Source of the DNA: Actinomycetes bacterium
Lineage (GTDB): Bacteria > Actinomycetota > Acidimicrobiia > Acidimicrobiales > Bog-793
DNA: 36,281 bases
Assembly (NCBI GenBank): GCA_021818615.1
Contig: JAKATT010000216.1
Span: forward strand, 1-36,281
Reading direction: 5' to 3'
In this document: piece after piece, positions 24,259 through 35,296 of the stretch
Layout: each line of letters opens with the position of its first letter
Numbering within the stretch: the first letter of the stretch is position 1
Made by a program: the position numbers and the translations under genes
The notes under the pieces: generated by a model
Told to the model about the DNA's origin: nothing
Databases searched by the model: none
What the model saw: the letters and a program-made list of their open reading frames with translations, nothing else

Positions 24259-24336
24259 ATGTTGAAGAAGCTGATCGTGCTCGCAGTGCTCGTCGCCCTC
24301 GCAGCGCTCGCCGCCAGGCGGCTTCGAGGAAGCTGA
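24259..24336 (+). CDS. 25-residue single-span membrane microprotein (candidate)
   Basis: ATG to TGA gives 25 residues: MLKK, then about 15 strongly hydrophobic residues (Ile, Val, Leu, Ala), then the basic tail RRLRGS. This looks like one transmembrane helix with positive charges at both ends. The layout recalls the tiny actinobacterial DLW-39-type membrane proteins, without their C-terminal motif. It sits alone in the 152-bp gap between the sigma factor gene and the opposing phosphatase gene. A TACGAT box ideally placed for a leaderless mRNA supports it. Chance remains possible for so short a frame. Confidence 0.5.
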   Translation: MLKKLIVLAVLVALAALAARRLRGS

Positions 24337-24347
24337 TCCCAGCCAGC

Positions 24348-25184
24348 TCAACGTTCCCCGGCGAGCCCCCGCCGGCGGGCGGCCAGCCACCAGCCGAGTG
24401 AGAAAGCGCCTGCTCCGGCGGCGACGGCGCCCACCGAGACGGCGATGACCGGTCTCGGCGGGACGGAGGAGATGCGGTCCCTTACGCCGCGCACCCTGTC
24501 GCGCAGACGAACCGGCTGTACGAAGCGCGTGATCTCGAAGCCGTGCTCCCTGGCGTACTTGGCGAGGACCCGGTCGGGATTGACTGCGACGGGGTGCCCG
24601 ACGGCCTCGAGCATGGGCAGGTCTGTGTAGGAGTCCGTGTAGGCATAGGACTCCTCGAGGTCGATTCCTTCGCGCTCGGCGAGCGCCGTCATCGCCTCGG
24701 CCTTGTACTCGCCGTAGGCGTAGAACTCCATCCTGCCGGTGTACCTGCCCTCTTCGTCGACCTCCGCCCTGCTCGCGATGGTCGCGTCGGCTCCGAGGTA
24801 GCGCCCGAGCGGGGCGACGAGCTCCTCGGGCGAAGCGGACACGATCACGACGTAATGGCCCTCGGCCAGGTGCTTGTCGATGAGGTCGGCCGCCTCTGCG
24901 TAGATGATCGGGTCGACGATCTGGTCGAGCGCCTCCTCGACGATCTCCTGCACCCTCGCCTGCTGCCAGCCACGGGTGAGCTTCAGCACCGATTCGCGGA
25001 TCCGGTCGAGCTTCTCCTCGCTCGCCCCGAGGTGCAGGTAGACGAGCTGGCCGTAGAGTGCCCGGAGCACGGTACGGCGGTTGATGAGGCCACCGTGGTA
25101 GAGCGGGCGTCCAAAGGCCACCATCGACGCCCTGGCGATGACCGTCTTGTCGAGGTCGAAGAAGGCTGCCTGGCGGTCGCTCAC
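24348..25184 (-). CDS. HAD-IB family phosphatase with C-terminal membrane anchor
   Basis: 278 residues, SerB1/CicA-like HAD superfamily subclass IB. Motif I is FFDLDKT (nucleophile Asp10, acid Asp12), motif II IVSASPEEL, motif III the Lys in GEYKAEAM, and motif IV TDSYTDLPML. The helical cap between motifs I and II contains WQQARVQEIVEEALD. A hydrophobic helix near residues 248-270 followed by AARRRG suggests a C-terminal membrane anchor. The substrate is unknown (phosphoserine or a lysophospholipid phosphate in relatives). GTG 25184 overlaps the TGA of the upstream trkA by four bases, so it is cotranscribed with the two K+ regulators. Confidence 0.85.
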   Translation of the reverse strand: MSDRQAAFFDLDKTVIARASMVAFGRPLYHGGLINRRTVLRALYGQLVYLHLGASEEKLDRIRESVLKLTRGWQQARVQEIVEEALDQIVDPIIYAEAADLIDKHLAEGHYVVIVSASPEELVAPLGRYLGADATIASRAEVDEEGRYTGRMEFYAYGEYKAEAMTALAEREGIDLEESYAYTDSYTDLPMLEAVGHPVAVNPDRVLAKYAREHGFEITRFVQPVRLRDRVRGVRDRISSVPPRPVIAVSVGAVAAGAGAFSLGWWLAARRRGLAGER

Positions 25185-25906
25185 GGGCTCGCGGCGCTCC
25201 CTTGGCCGCCGTCCTCCGAGAGCCCGTGCGGGCCGTGCAGCGCCGTCGGGGCGAGCAGCTGGCGCAGCTCGTCGTCCTCGATCTGGGCGCTCGCGAGGAG
25301 GAGGACCTCGTCACCGACGTCGAGCACCATGTCCGAGCGCGGGACTACGACATGGCCGTCGCGCACGAGCGCCACGACGGTCGCGCCGCGCGGCAGGCCG
25401 AGATCGGCGACGGCCGCCCCCTGCGCCGGCGAGCCCTCGGCGAGGGTCACCTCGATGAGGCGGGTGTTGCCGCCCTCGAATTGCAGCAGGCGGACGAGGA
25501 CGCCGACCGAGACGGCCTCCTCGACGAGCCCGGCGAGCAACTGCGGCGTCGACACGGCGACGTCGACCCCCCAGCTCTCGTTGAAGAGCCAGTGGTTGCG
25601 TGGGTGGTTCACCCGGGCGATGACGCGCGGTACGGCGAATTCCTGTTTGGCCAAGAGCGAGATCACTAGGTTGTCCTCGTCGTCACCGGTCACGGCGACC
25701 ATCACCTCGGCCTCGTCGACTCGCGCATCGAGGAGGCTCGTGACCTCGCAGGCGTCGGCCGCGACGGTGCGGACCCCCTCCGGCAGGTCGAGCGAGCTTG
25801 CAAGAGCAGGGTCCTTCTCGATGAGCAGCACGTCGTGGCCGCCGATCGCCAGCTCCTCGGCCAGGAAGCGGCCGACCTTGCCGGCACCTGCGACGGCCAC
25901 TTTCAT
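25181..25906 (-). CDS. trkA: TrkA-type K+ transport regulatory subunit (second)
   Basis: About 241 residues. The N-terminal RCK/TrkA_N Rossmann fold begins MKVAVAGAGKVGRFLAEEL (GxGxxG) with an acidic residue at the end of the second strand (LLIEKD), suggesting NAD(H) binding. TGDDEDNLVISLLAK is the usual central motif. TrkA_C follows from about 140, with LPRGATVVALVRDGHVVVPRSD. It gates a K+ uptake channel by ligand binding. ATG 25906 overlaps the TGA of the other trkA (ATGA); GTG 25915 is three codons earlier. By position it matches the CeoB/CeoC pair of mycobacteria. Confidence 0.9.
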   Translation of the reverse strand: MKVAVAGAGKVGRFLAEELAIGGHDVLLIEKDPALASSLDLPEGVRTVAADACEVTSLLDARVDEAEVMVAVTGDDEDNLVISLLAKQEFAVPRVIARVNHPRNHWLFNESWGVDVAVSTPQLLAGLVEEAVSVGVLVRLLQFEGGNTRLIEVTLAEGSPAQGAAVADLGLPRGATVVALVRDGHVVVPRSDMVLDVGDEVLLLASAQIEDDELRQLLAPTALHGPHGLSEDGGQGSAASP

Positions 25907-26670
25907 CGGTGCCACCTGCTCGTCTCTCGGCGCTCGGCGGGCCGCCTCGTCGCGCGTGCGGCTCCTTTTGCAGGCGCCTCGGCCTGCAGGGTAGGGCTGG
26001 TGGCATGCATCGTGTCACTGCTGAACAGCTCGCGGAACGCCGACTCGCTGCGGGCGCTCACCAGCAGGTGCAGGACGTCACCTTCCTGGCCGACCAGAGT
26101 GTCGACGTCGAGCAGCGCTTGGCCCGCCCGTGTCACGGCCACGAGCTTCATCGACGGCGATGGACCAGACGCGAGCGCATCGCACACGCTGCGCCCAGCC
26201 CATGCGGCCGGGAGCGTGCGTTCGACGATGTGGAGCTGTCCGGACGAGTCTGTCCAGTCGAAGGCCCCCGCTCCGGGCAGGATCTTGCGGAAGACCTGGT
26301 CTATCGTCCAGCTCACTGACGGCACGGTGGGGATGCCGAGGCGCTGGAAGATCTCGGCGCGGCGCGGGTCGTAGATGCGGGCGACGACGTTCGGGATCTC
26401 GTAGGTCTCCCGGGCTATGCGGGCGGTGAGGATGTTCGAGTTGTCGCCACTCGTGACGGCGGCGAGGGCGTCCGCCCGCTCGGCGCCCGCCTCGTCGAGG
26501 TGGCCCCGGTCGAACCCGAACCCGAGCACCTTCTGGCCGCGCCAGCCTCGCGGCAGGCGCCTGAACGCGCTCGCCTGCTTGTCGACGATGGCGACGCTGT
26601 GCCCCTCGGCCTCGAGCTGCGAGGCGAGGCCCGAGCCGACCCGACCGCAGCCGACGACGATGACGTGCAT
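25903..26670 (-). CDS. trkA: TrkA-type K+ transport regulatory subunit (first)
   Basis: About 255 residues. MHVIVVGCGRVGSGLASQLE is the nucleotide-binding GxGxxG, and VAIVDKQ ends the second strand with Asp. AAVTSGDNSNILTARIARE is the central motif. The TrkA_C domain runs from about 130 to 220, followed by a basic Pro/Ala-rich tail of about 30 residues. It starts at ATG 26670 with AGGATGGGG upstream. It is the first gene of a three-gene minus-strand operon (trkA-trkA-HAD phosphatase), divergent from the APC permease gene. The pair probably forms a hetero-octamer regulating K+ uptake; no TrkH/TrkG channel is in the window. Confidence 0.9.
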   Translation of the reverse strand: MHVIVVGCGRVGSGLASQLEAEGHSVAIVDKQASAFRRLPRGWRGQKVLGFGFDRGHLDEAGAERADALAAVTSGDNSNILTARIARETYEIPNVVARIYDPRRAEIFQRLGIPTVPSVSWTIDQVFRKILPGAGAFDWTDSSGQLHIVERTLPAAWAGRSVCDALASGPSPSMKLVAVTRAGQALLDVDTLVGQEGDVLHLLVSARSESAFRELFSSDTMHATSPTLQAEAPAKGAARATRRPAERRETSRWHR

Positions 26671-26737
26671 TGATCCCCATCCTTCCCGGTCCGGCCAGCT
26701 CACACAACTACCCGGGAGCTTCAAGGCACTTGATTGA

Positions 26738-29374
26738 GTGTCGCGTCGACCGGCGGGTCAAGATAGCTGGGTGGCAACGTCGCGCCCGGAGGGAACCGAT
26801 ACCCCGGTCACCGGTATCGCACCGGGTGCCTACGTCCTGCCGGAGCCGTTCAGCTACCGCCTGAAGAAGCGCCTCCTCGGCGAACCACTCGTCACCGAGC
26901 GCCTCTCGGAGGAGAAGCTGTCCAAGACAGTCGCGCTCGGCGTCCTGTCACCCGACTGCATCTCGTCCACAGCGTACGGCTCCGAGGAGATGCTCAACCA
27001 GCTCGTGCCGGTGATCGGTGTCGCGGCCTTCAGCCTTCTGCTGCCGGTCACCGGCGCGATCCTGCTGGTGCTGCTCTTCGTCACCCTCTCGTACCGAGAG
27101 GTCGTCATGGTCTACACGAAGGCCGGCGGATCCTACGTGGTGAGCAGGGACAACTTCGGTCCGCGGGTCGCCCAGGTGGCCGCGGTGGCGCTCATCATCG
27201 ACTACATCCTCACGGTCGCCGTGCAGACCTCTGCGGGCACCGACGCGCTCACCTCTGCCTTCCCGGTGCTGATCCCCGCCCACCTGTACATCACCGTCGG
27301 CGTCGTCGCCGTCATCACCTGGGGGAACCTTCGCGGCATCCGCGAGGCGGGGCGGATGTTCGCCCTCCCGACCTATCTGTTCATCTTTGGGATCGCCTCG
27401 CTCGTAGCCGTCGGTCTGGTCCGGCTCGTTCTCGGCGACCTGCCCGTCCATTCGATCCACCACCCGGGCGTCGACATAGGCCACCAGAGCCTGAACGGGC
27501 TGGCGCTCGGGGTGGCCACCATGATGATCCTGCGCTCTTTCGCCAACGGCGGGTCGTCGCTCACCGGCCTCGAGGCGATCTCGAACGGGGTGGCGAACTT
27601 CCGCAAGCCCAACGGCCGAAATGCCCGGCGAGTACTCGTCATAATGTCGGTCACGCTCGGCACGCTCGTGCTCGGAGTCTCGGTCATCGCCTGGCACACG
27701 CACGCCGTTCCATACCGTATCGGCACGCCGACTGTCATCTCCCAGGAGGCGCGCTTCGTCTTCGGGCACTCTCTGGCCGGCAACGTGGCCTTCTACTTCG
27801 TCCAGTTCGTCTCGATGCTGATCCTGTACACAGGAGCGAACACGAGCTTCAACGGCTTCCCCAACCTGGCGAGCTTCGTCGCCGAGGACGCCTACCTACC
27901 CCGCCAGCTCACGAGGCGGGGCCATCGCCTCGTCTTTTCCAACGGCATCCTCATCCTCTCCGTCGTCTCGATCGCGCTCATCATCGGCACGAAGGCCAGC
28001 GTGAACGCGCTCGTGGCGATGTATGCCATCGGCGTCTTCGTCGGCTTCACGATGGCCGGAGCCGGCATGGTGAAGCACCACCTCACCTACCGAGAGAGGG
28101 GATGGCGCTACAAGATATTGATCAACGGCTCTGCCGCCGTGCTCTCGGCGCTGATCGTCGGGATCCTCGCCGTCGTCAAGTTCACCGAGGGGGCCTGGCT
28201 CGTCGTCGCCCTGTTCCCCGTGCTCATCTTCGTGCTCATCCGGCTGCACAAGCAGTACTCCGACGAGAAGGCCGAGCTCGAGCAGAATGCCGGCAGGGCG
28301 GCCGCCGCCCCCGTGCTGCGCCACCACACCGTGCTCGTCTTCGTCGAGCGCCTCGACCTGGCGACCGCCCGGGCGCTGCAGTACGCCCGCACGCTCCAGC
28401 CGGACGAGCTGCGGGCGGTGCACTTCGTTCTCGACAGCGCGCAGGCCCGGGAGCTGCAGAGCCAGTGGAGCCGCCTCGGTCTCAGCCGCTTCCCGCTCGA
28501 TCTCGTCGAGTGTCCGGACCGGCGGATTACCCGGGCGTCGATGGAGCTGGTGGCCGAGGCGGCCGAGGACGGCCAGACCGAGGTGAGCGTCCTCCTGCCG
28601 CGGCGGGTGTTCGAGGGCGCGTGGCGCCGGGTGCTGCACGACCGTACGGCCGATCGCATTGCCGGTTACGTGAGTCAGCTGCCGAACGCCAACGCCACGA
28701 TCGTGCCGTTCCCGCTCGGCAAACGCCGCCGCGAGCTCGTGCCCTGGCGGGGCACCGCCGCCGAGACGGCCTCTGTGGCTGCCGCCGAGCAGTACCTGGC
28801 GTCCTCCGGTGAACCCGTGGCCGGCAGGCGCCGCCGCGCACGCCACGACATCGCGCACCCGTGGGGTCCAGCCGGCGTGGAGCGGTCGCGTCCCGAGGCA
28901 CCCGCGCCCGGTCACATAGCCGGTGAAGCCCGGGCGGGCCAGGCCGCCGGGCCGGGGCAGGCCGCCGGGCCGGGGCAGGCCGCCGGGCCGGGGCAGGCCG
29001 CGCCCGGCGAGGCCGAGCTTGCAGCCGCTGCCTCGGGGGCGCGGGGTCATGCTCTCCCGGACCGCGTCGCCCGCCAGCCAGGCGTCACGACGATCGGGGA
29101 GCTGCGCTGGCGACAGCGGGCCAAGGTGCAGGGTAGGGTGCGGTCCCTCAGGGTGCAGGCAGGAGCAGGCGTCCCGAGCGTCGAGTGCGTCCTCGCCGAC
29201 GAGACAGGCCAGCTAATGCTCGTGTTCCAGGGACGCAGGCGTGTTCCCGGTATCGAGCCGGGCGCTCGCCTGCTCGTAGAAGGGATGGTCGGCGAGCGGG
29301 GACGGCGCACGGCCATGATCAATCCGATGTTCACCATCTTGAAGACGGCGGAGGGCTCAGGCGAGCCCTCGTGA
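26738..29374 (+). CDS. APC-family permease fused to a C-terminal OB-fold domain
   Basis: 878 residues. Residues about 60-510 form a 12-helix amino acid/K+ type APC permease, with VLSPDCISSTAYGSEEML at helix 1 and GSSLTGLEAISNGV at helix 6. Residues about 525-690 form the cytosolic domain usual for this subfamily, with HHTVLVFVERLDLATARALQYAR. A linker of GQAAGP repeats (734-755) follows. The last about 100 residues are an OB-fold: TIGELRWRQRAKVQGRVRSL, VECVLADETGQLMLVFQGRR and LLVEGMVGERGRR. In mycobacteria the permease and such an OB protein are separate genes near ceoB/ceoC. GTG 26738 is the first start; GTG 26771, 6 nt after CAAGAT and possibly leaderless, is an alternative. Confidence 0.85.
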   Translation: MSRRPAGQDSWVATSRPEGTDTPVTGIAPGAYVLPEPFSYRLKKRLLGEPLVTERLSEEKLSKTVALGVLSPDCISSTAYGSEEMLNQLVPVIGVAAFSLLLPVTGAILLVLLFVTLSYREVVMVYTKAGGSYVVSRDNFGPRVAQVAAVALIIDYILTVAVQTSAGTDALTSAFPVLIPAHLYITVGVVAVITWGNLRGIREAGRMFALPTYLFIFGIASLVAVGLVRLVLGDLPVHSIHHPGVDIGHQSLNGLALGVATMMILRSFANGGSSLTGLEAISNGVANFRKPNGRNARRVLVIMSVTLGTLVLGVSVIAWHTHAVPYRIGTPTVISQEARFVFGHSLAGNVAFYFVQFVSMLILYTGANTSFNGFPNLASFVAEDAYLPRQLTRRGHRLVFSNGILILSVVSIALIIGTKASVNALVAMYAIGVFVGFTMAGAGMVKHHLTYRERGWRYKILINGSAAVLSALIVGILAVVKFTEGAWLVVALFPVLIFVLIRLHKQYSDEKAELEQNAGRAAAAPVLRHHTVLVFVERLDLATARALQYARTLQPDELRAVHFVLDSAQARELQSQWSRLGLSRFPLDLVECPDRRITRASMELVAEAAEDGQTEVSVLLPRRVFEGAWRRVLHDRTADRIAGYVSQLPNANATIVPFPLGKRRRELVPWRGTAAETASVAAAEQYLASSGEPVAGRRRRARHDIAHPWGPAGVERSRPEAPAPGHIAGEARAGQAAGPGQAAGPGQAAGPGQAAPGEAELAAAASGARGHALPDRVARQPGVTTIGELRWRQRAKVQGRVRSLRVQAGAGVPSVECVLADETGQLMLVFQGRRRVPGIEPGARLLVEGMVGERGRRTAMINPMFTILKTAEGSGEPS
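28937..29002 (+). repeat. 18-bp coding repeat (Gly-Gln-Ala-Ala-Gly-Pro linker)
   Basis: Three full copies and a partial fourth of an 18-bp unit encode GQAAGP, in frame, joining the cytosolic domain of the permease to the OB-fold. Units two and three are identical at the DNA level, so the array is recent or slipping. Changes in copy number would alter linker length without breaking the frame. Confidence 0.85.
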
Positions 29375-29401
29375 GCCCGGAGCTGTCCTGCTCACGAAAG
29401 T

Positions 29402-29431
29402 TTGAAGCACTGCCGGGCGAGCGTTTATCCT
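29402..29431 (+). promoter_or_regulatory. Promoter of the H+-pyrophosphatase gene
   Basis: TTGAAG (29402-29407) and TATCCT (29426-29431) are separated by 18 bp, a good sigma-70 arrangement. The predicted start of transcription at about 29438 leaves a 5' leader of about 22 nt containing AAAGGAG (29447-29453). This is the best -35/-10 pair in the window. Confidence 0.5.
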
Positions 29432-29459
29432 CGCCCCGACCTCAGCAAAGGAGCTTTCG

Positions 29460-31805
<2,346 letters not shown>

Positions 31806-31817
31806 GGTTCGGCCTCC

Positions 31818-34646
31818 ATGGCCAAGCCACTTGTCATCGTCGAGTCGCCCGCGAAGGCGAAGACCATCGCCGGGTTCCTCGGGCGCGACTACGTCGTCGA
31901 GTCGTCGATCGGCCATGTCCGCGACCTTCCCCGCAAGGCAGCCGAAGTTCCGGCGGCCTTCAAGGGTGAGCCCTGGGCTCGCCTCGGCGTCGACGTCGAC
32001 AACGACTTCAAGGCGCTCTACGTCGTCAGCCCGGACAAGAGGGCGCAGGTTGCCAAGCTGAGGAAGCTCGTTGCCCAGGCGAGCGAGCTCTACCTCGCGA
32101 CTGACGAGGACCGCGAGGGCGAGTCGATCGCCTGGCATCTGGTAGAGGTGCTGTCACCTCGGGTGCCGGTGCGGCGCATGGTCTTCCACGAGATCACGCC
32201 GGCTGCGATCGACGCTGCGATCTCGTCGCCCCGGCAGCTCGACCGTCGCCTCGTCGACGCGCAAGAGGCGCGGCGGATCCTCGATCGCCTGTACGGATAC
32301 GAGGTCTCACCGGTCCTCTGGCGCAAGGTGGCGAGCCGTCTCTCGGCCGGCCGGGTGCAGAGCGTGGCTACTCGCATCGTGGTGGAGCGCGAGCGCGAGC
32401 GGATGGGCTTCCGGTCGGGATCGTGGTGGAGCCTGGAGGGGTTGTTCGAGGCGGCCGGGCAGCGCTTTGGCGCCAGGCTCGTCGACGTCGGCGGCGGGAG
32501 GGTCGCGACCGGCGAGGACTTCCTGCCAAGCGGCCGACTTGCCGAGCCCGGTTCGGTCGTGCTCCTCGACGAGGCGTCCGCCCGGGGGCTCACCGCCTCG
32601 CTCGCGCCGGCATCGTTCAGTGTCGCATCGCTCGAGGAGCGTCCTTACCGGCGCAGCCCGGCGGCGCCCTTCATCACCTCGACGCTCCAGCAGGAGGCCG
32701 CGCGCAAGCTGCGCTTCGGCGCCCAGCGCACCATGCGCCTCGCCCAGTCTCTCTACGAGCGTGGATACATCACCTACATGAGGACGGACTCGACGACTCT
32801 CTCGCAGACGGCAGTGAAGGCTGCGCGCCGCCAGGCCGTGTCCCTCTACGGGCAGTCCTCGATCCCGCCTTCCCCTCGCACCTATCGCAGCCGCGTGAAG
32901 AACGCCCAGGAGGCGCACGAAGCGATCCGGCCGGCCGGCGAGGTGTTCCGGACGCCGGCCGAGGTCTCCCGCGAGCTCGCGGGAGACGAGCTGCGCCTGT
33001 ACGAGCTCGTTTGGCAGCGCACCGTCGCCTCCCAGATGATCGACGCCACCGGGACGAGCGCCCGGGTACGTCTCGAGGCCCTCACCGCGACCGCCTGTCC
33101 GCTCGGGCCGGCCGGCACGCCTGCCGGCTTCGTCGCGACGGGCACGGTGATCACCTCGCCCGGCTTCCTGCGGGTGTACCGGGAGGACGAGGACGAGGCG
33201 GTGGACGCAGCCGAGCGCCGTGAGGAGGACGCCCGCCTGCCGAGGCTGCGCCAGGGCGAGGCGGCCTCGCTCGAGGGCCTCGACGCCGAGGATCACACCA
33301 CGAAGCCGCCGGCGCGCTTCACCGAAGCCTCCCTCGTCCGGCGCCTCGAGGAGCTCGGCGTCGGACGACCGTCCACCTACGCGAGCATCATCCAGACGAT
33401 CCAGGACCGTGGCTACGTCTGGCGCAAGGGCACGGCACTGGTGCCTTCGTTCACCGCCTTCGCCGTCGTCTCGCTCATGGAGCGGCACTTCCCGAACTTG
33501 GTCGACTACGGCTTCACCGCCAGCATGGAGGACGATCTCGACGAGATCGCCTCGGGCCGCGAGGAGCTCGTCCCTTGGCTCGAACGCTTTTACTTCGGTG
33601 AGTCTCGCCACCTCGAGCGCCCGGAGCCCGAGAGCGACAGGAGGGCTCGATCCTCCCGCCAGCCGCGCCACGTCCTCGCCGTGGACGGTCGCCGCGGTCT
33701 CAAGGACGCGGTTCTCGCCCACCTCGAGGAGATCGACGCCCGTGAGGTGAACTCCATCTCGCTCGGTGCTGACCCCGACGGCGAGGAGATCGTCGTGCGT
33801 GTAGGGCGCTACGGTCCGTACCTGCAAAGAGGCGAGGATCGATCGCCGGTGCCCGAGGACCTAGCTCCCGACGAGCTGACCGTCGAACGGGCCCTCGAGC
33901 TTCTCGAGAGCCCGTCGGGCGACCGGGCCCTCGGCTTCGACCCGGCGACAGGAAGGCCAGTGCTTGCCCGGACCGGGCGCTTCGGGCCCTACGTGCAGCT
34001 TGGGCAGGCCGAGGATGGCGGCGATCGCCCGCGGACGGCTTCGCTTCTGCCTTCCATGTCGCTCCAGACTCTCGGCCTCGACGAAGCGCTGAGGCTCCTC
34101 GAGCTGCCCCGTGTCCTCGGCACCGACGAGGCGACCGGCGAGGAGATCGTCGCGATGAACGGCCGGTTCGGGCCGTACCTGAAGCGCGGCGACGACACGC
34201 GCAGCCTCGAGGACGAGGGTCAGCTCTTCCAAGTGACGCTTGCCGAGGCGATCGAGCGGTTCACCCAGCCCAAACAGCGTCGCTTTGCCGCAGCAGCCGC
34301 CCCGCTGCGTGAGCTCGGCGCCGATCCGGTGTCCGGGCAGCCGGTGGTGCTCAGGTCGGGCCGCTTCGGCCCGTATGTCACCGACGGGACGCTGAACGCC
34401 TCGCTACGTCGCGAAGACGACCCTGACACCATCACGATCGAGCGAGCGGCGGCGCTGTTGCAGGCTCGCCGCGAGGCCGGGCCTTCGAAGCGCGGCCGGG
34501 CAGGCAAGCCAGCGCCAGGAGGGAAGAAAGGCACCGGGGCAAGAAGGGCTGCACCGAAGAGGTCAGCAGGCACGAAGAAGGCGCCAGGCAAGAAGGCCCC
34601 TGCCGCGAAGAGAGCCGGCCGGCCGGCGGCGGGCGACTCGCAGTAA
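31818..34646 (+). CDS. topA: DNA topoisomerase I (type IA)
   Basis: 942 residues. It relaxes negative supercoils by single-strand passage. The Toprim domain carries IVESPAKAKTI (Glu9) and ATDEDREGESIAWH (metal-binding acids). The catalytic Tyr is Tyr320 in YITYMRTDSTTLS. ELGVGRPSTYASIIQTIQDRGY is the domain IV signature. The C-terminal half has repeated GR-(F/Y)-GPY modules (four seen, from about residue 655) typical of actinobacterial TopA in place of zinc fingers, then a Lys/Ala/Gly-rich tail of about 50 residues that binds DNA. ATG 31818 has no Shine-Dalgarno; TAGGGT, which includes the PPase stop codon, lies 9 nt upstream. Confidence 0.96.
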   Translation: MAKPLVIVESPAKAKTIAGFLGRDYVVESSIGHVRDLPRKAAEVPAAFKGEPWARLGVDVDNDFKALYVVSPDKRAQVAKLRKLVAQASELYLATDEDREGESIAWHLVEVLSPRVPVRRMVFHEITPAAIDAAISSPRQLDRRLVDAQEARRILDRLYGYEVSPVLWRKVASRLSAGRVQSVATRIVVERERERMGFRSGSWWSLEGLFEAAGQRFGARLVDVGGGRVATGEDFLPSGRLAEPGSVVLLDEASARGLTASLAPASFSVASLEERPYRRSPAAPFITSTLQQEAARKLRFGAQRTMRLAQSLYERGYITYMRTDSTTLSQTAVKAARRQAVSLYGQSSIPPSPRTYRSRVKNAQEAHEAIRPAGEVFRTPAEVSRELAGDELRLYELVWQRTVASQMIDATGTSARVRLEALTATACPLGPAGTPAGFVATGTVITSPGFLRVYREDEDEAVDAAERREEDARLPRLRQGEAASLEGLDAEDHTTKPPARFTEASLVRRLEELGVGRPSTYASIIQTIQDRGYVWRKGTALVPSFTAFAVVSLMERHFPNLVDYGFTASMEDDLDEIASGREELVPWLERFYFGESRHLERPEPESDRRARSSRQPRHVLAVDGRRGLKDAVLAHLEEIDAREVNSISLGADPDGEEIVVRVGRYGPYLQRGEDRSPVPEDLAPDELTVERALELLESPSGDRALGFDPATGRPVLARTGRFGPYVQLGQAEDGGDRPRTASLLPSMSLQTLGLDEALRLLELPRVLGTDEATGEEIVAMNGRFGPYLKRGDDTRSLEDEGQLFQVTLAEAIERFTQPKQRRFAAAAAPLRELGADPVSGQPVVLRSGRFGPYVTDGTLNASLRREDDPDTITIERAAALLQARREAGPSKRGRAGKPAPGGKKGTGARRAAPKRSAGTKKAPGKKAPAAKRAGRPAAGDSQ

Positions 34647-34649
34647 CCT
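34644..34649 (+). promoter_or_regulatory. Possible -10 box overlapping the topA stop codon
   Basis: TAACCT, which includes the topA TAA, fits TAnnnT and ends 8 nt before the tmk GTG. A leaderless tmk transcript could start here. tmk may equally be read only from topA. Confidence 0.25.
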
Positions 34650-34657
34650 GCAAGAAC

Positions 34658-35296
34658 GTGGCGCACCCGGCTCTCCTCATCGCCATCGAGGGCGTGGAGG
34701 GGGCGGGCAAGTCGACCCAGGCCACCCGCCTCGGGAGGTCGCTCGGTGCGCACGTCACCCGGGAGCCCGGAGGCACCGCGCTCGGCGAGCAGGTGCGGCG
34801 TCTGCTCCTCGACCCGGCCAGCGGCGACATAGATCCGAGGGCAGAGCTGATGCTGATGCTGGCCGCACGCGCCCAGCACGTCGCCGGGCGGATCCTCCCT
34901 GCGCTCGCGACCGGCACGCATGTCGTCGTCGACCGCTTCTCGGGTTCGACGCTCGCCTACCAGGGCTACGGCCGCGGCCTCGCCGTCGACGAGATCATAC
35001 GAGCCTGCGACTTCGCGGCGGGCGGCAGATGGCCCGACCTGAACGTCCTGCTCGACCTCGACGTGGCGGCGGGTGCCGCCCGGAGGCACGACGAGGAGGC
35101 GGACCGCATCGAGGCAGCCGACGGAGCCTTCCACGACCGTGTGCGGCGCGGCTTTCTCGAGCTCGCCAGCTCCGATCCCGACACCTGGGCAGTGATCGAC
35201 GCCTCCGCCTCTCCCGACGAGGTCGCCGAGCACGTCCTTGCCGCGGTGACCGAGCGCATGGACCTGCTGGGATCCGGGGGGCGGCCGAAGCCGTGA
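34658..35296 (+). CDS. tmk: Thymidylate kinase
   Basis: 212 residues, usual length. It phosphorylates dTMP to dTDP. The P-loop IEGVEGAGKST is at 10-20, TREPGGT follows, and VVDRFSGSTLAYQGYGRGL contains the DR-x motif and the lid-proximal Tyr. VLLDLDVAAGAARR is the D-x-D segment. The P-loop second residue pattern (no Arg) points to a type II TMPK with the basic residue in the lid. It starts at GTG 34658, 11 bp after topA. The stop overlaps holB (GTGA). The topA-tmk-holB order is common in actinobacteria. Confidence 0.94.
   Translation: MAHPALLIAIEGVEGAGKSTQATRLGRSLGAHVTREPGGTALGEQVRRLLLDPASGDIDPRAELMLMLAARAQHVAGRILPALATGTHVVVDRFSGSTLAYQGYGRGLAVDEIIRACDFAAGGRWPDLNVLLDLDVAAGAARRHDEEADRIEAADGAFHDRVRRGFLELASSDPDTWAVIDASASPDEVAEHVLAAVTERMDLLGSGGRPKP

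Noticed and set aside
23101-25314. 737-codon minus-strand frame spanning sigma and HAD genes
   Set aside because: It runs antisense to the sigma factor and in a different frame from the HAD gene; no domain pattern.
32307-33827. 506-codon minus-strand frame opposite topA
   Set aside because: Antisense shadow of topA with typical Arg/Gly/His-rich composition.
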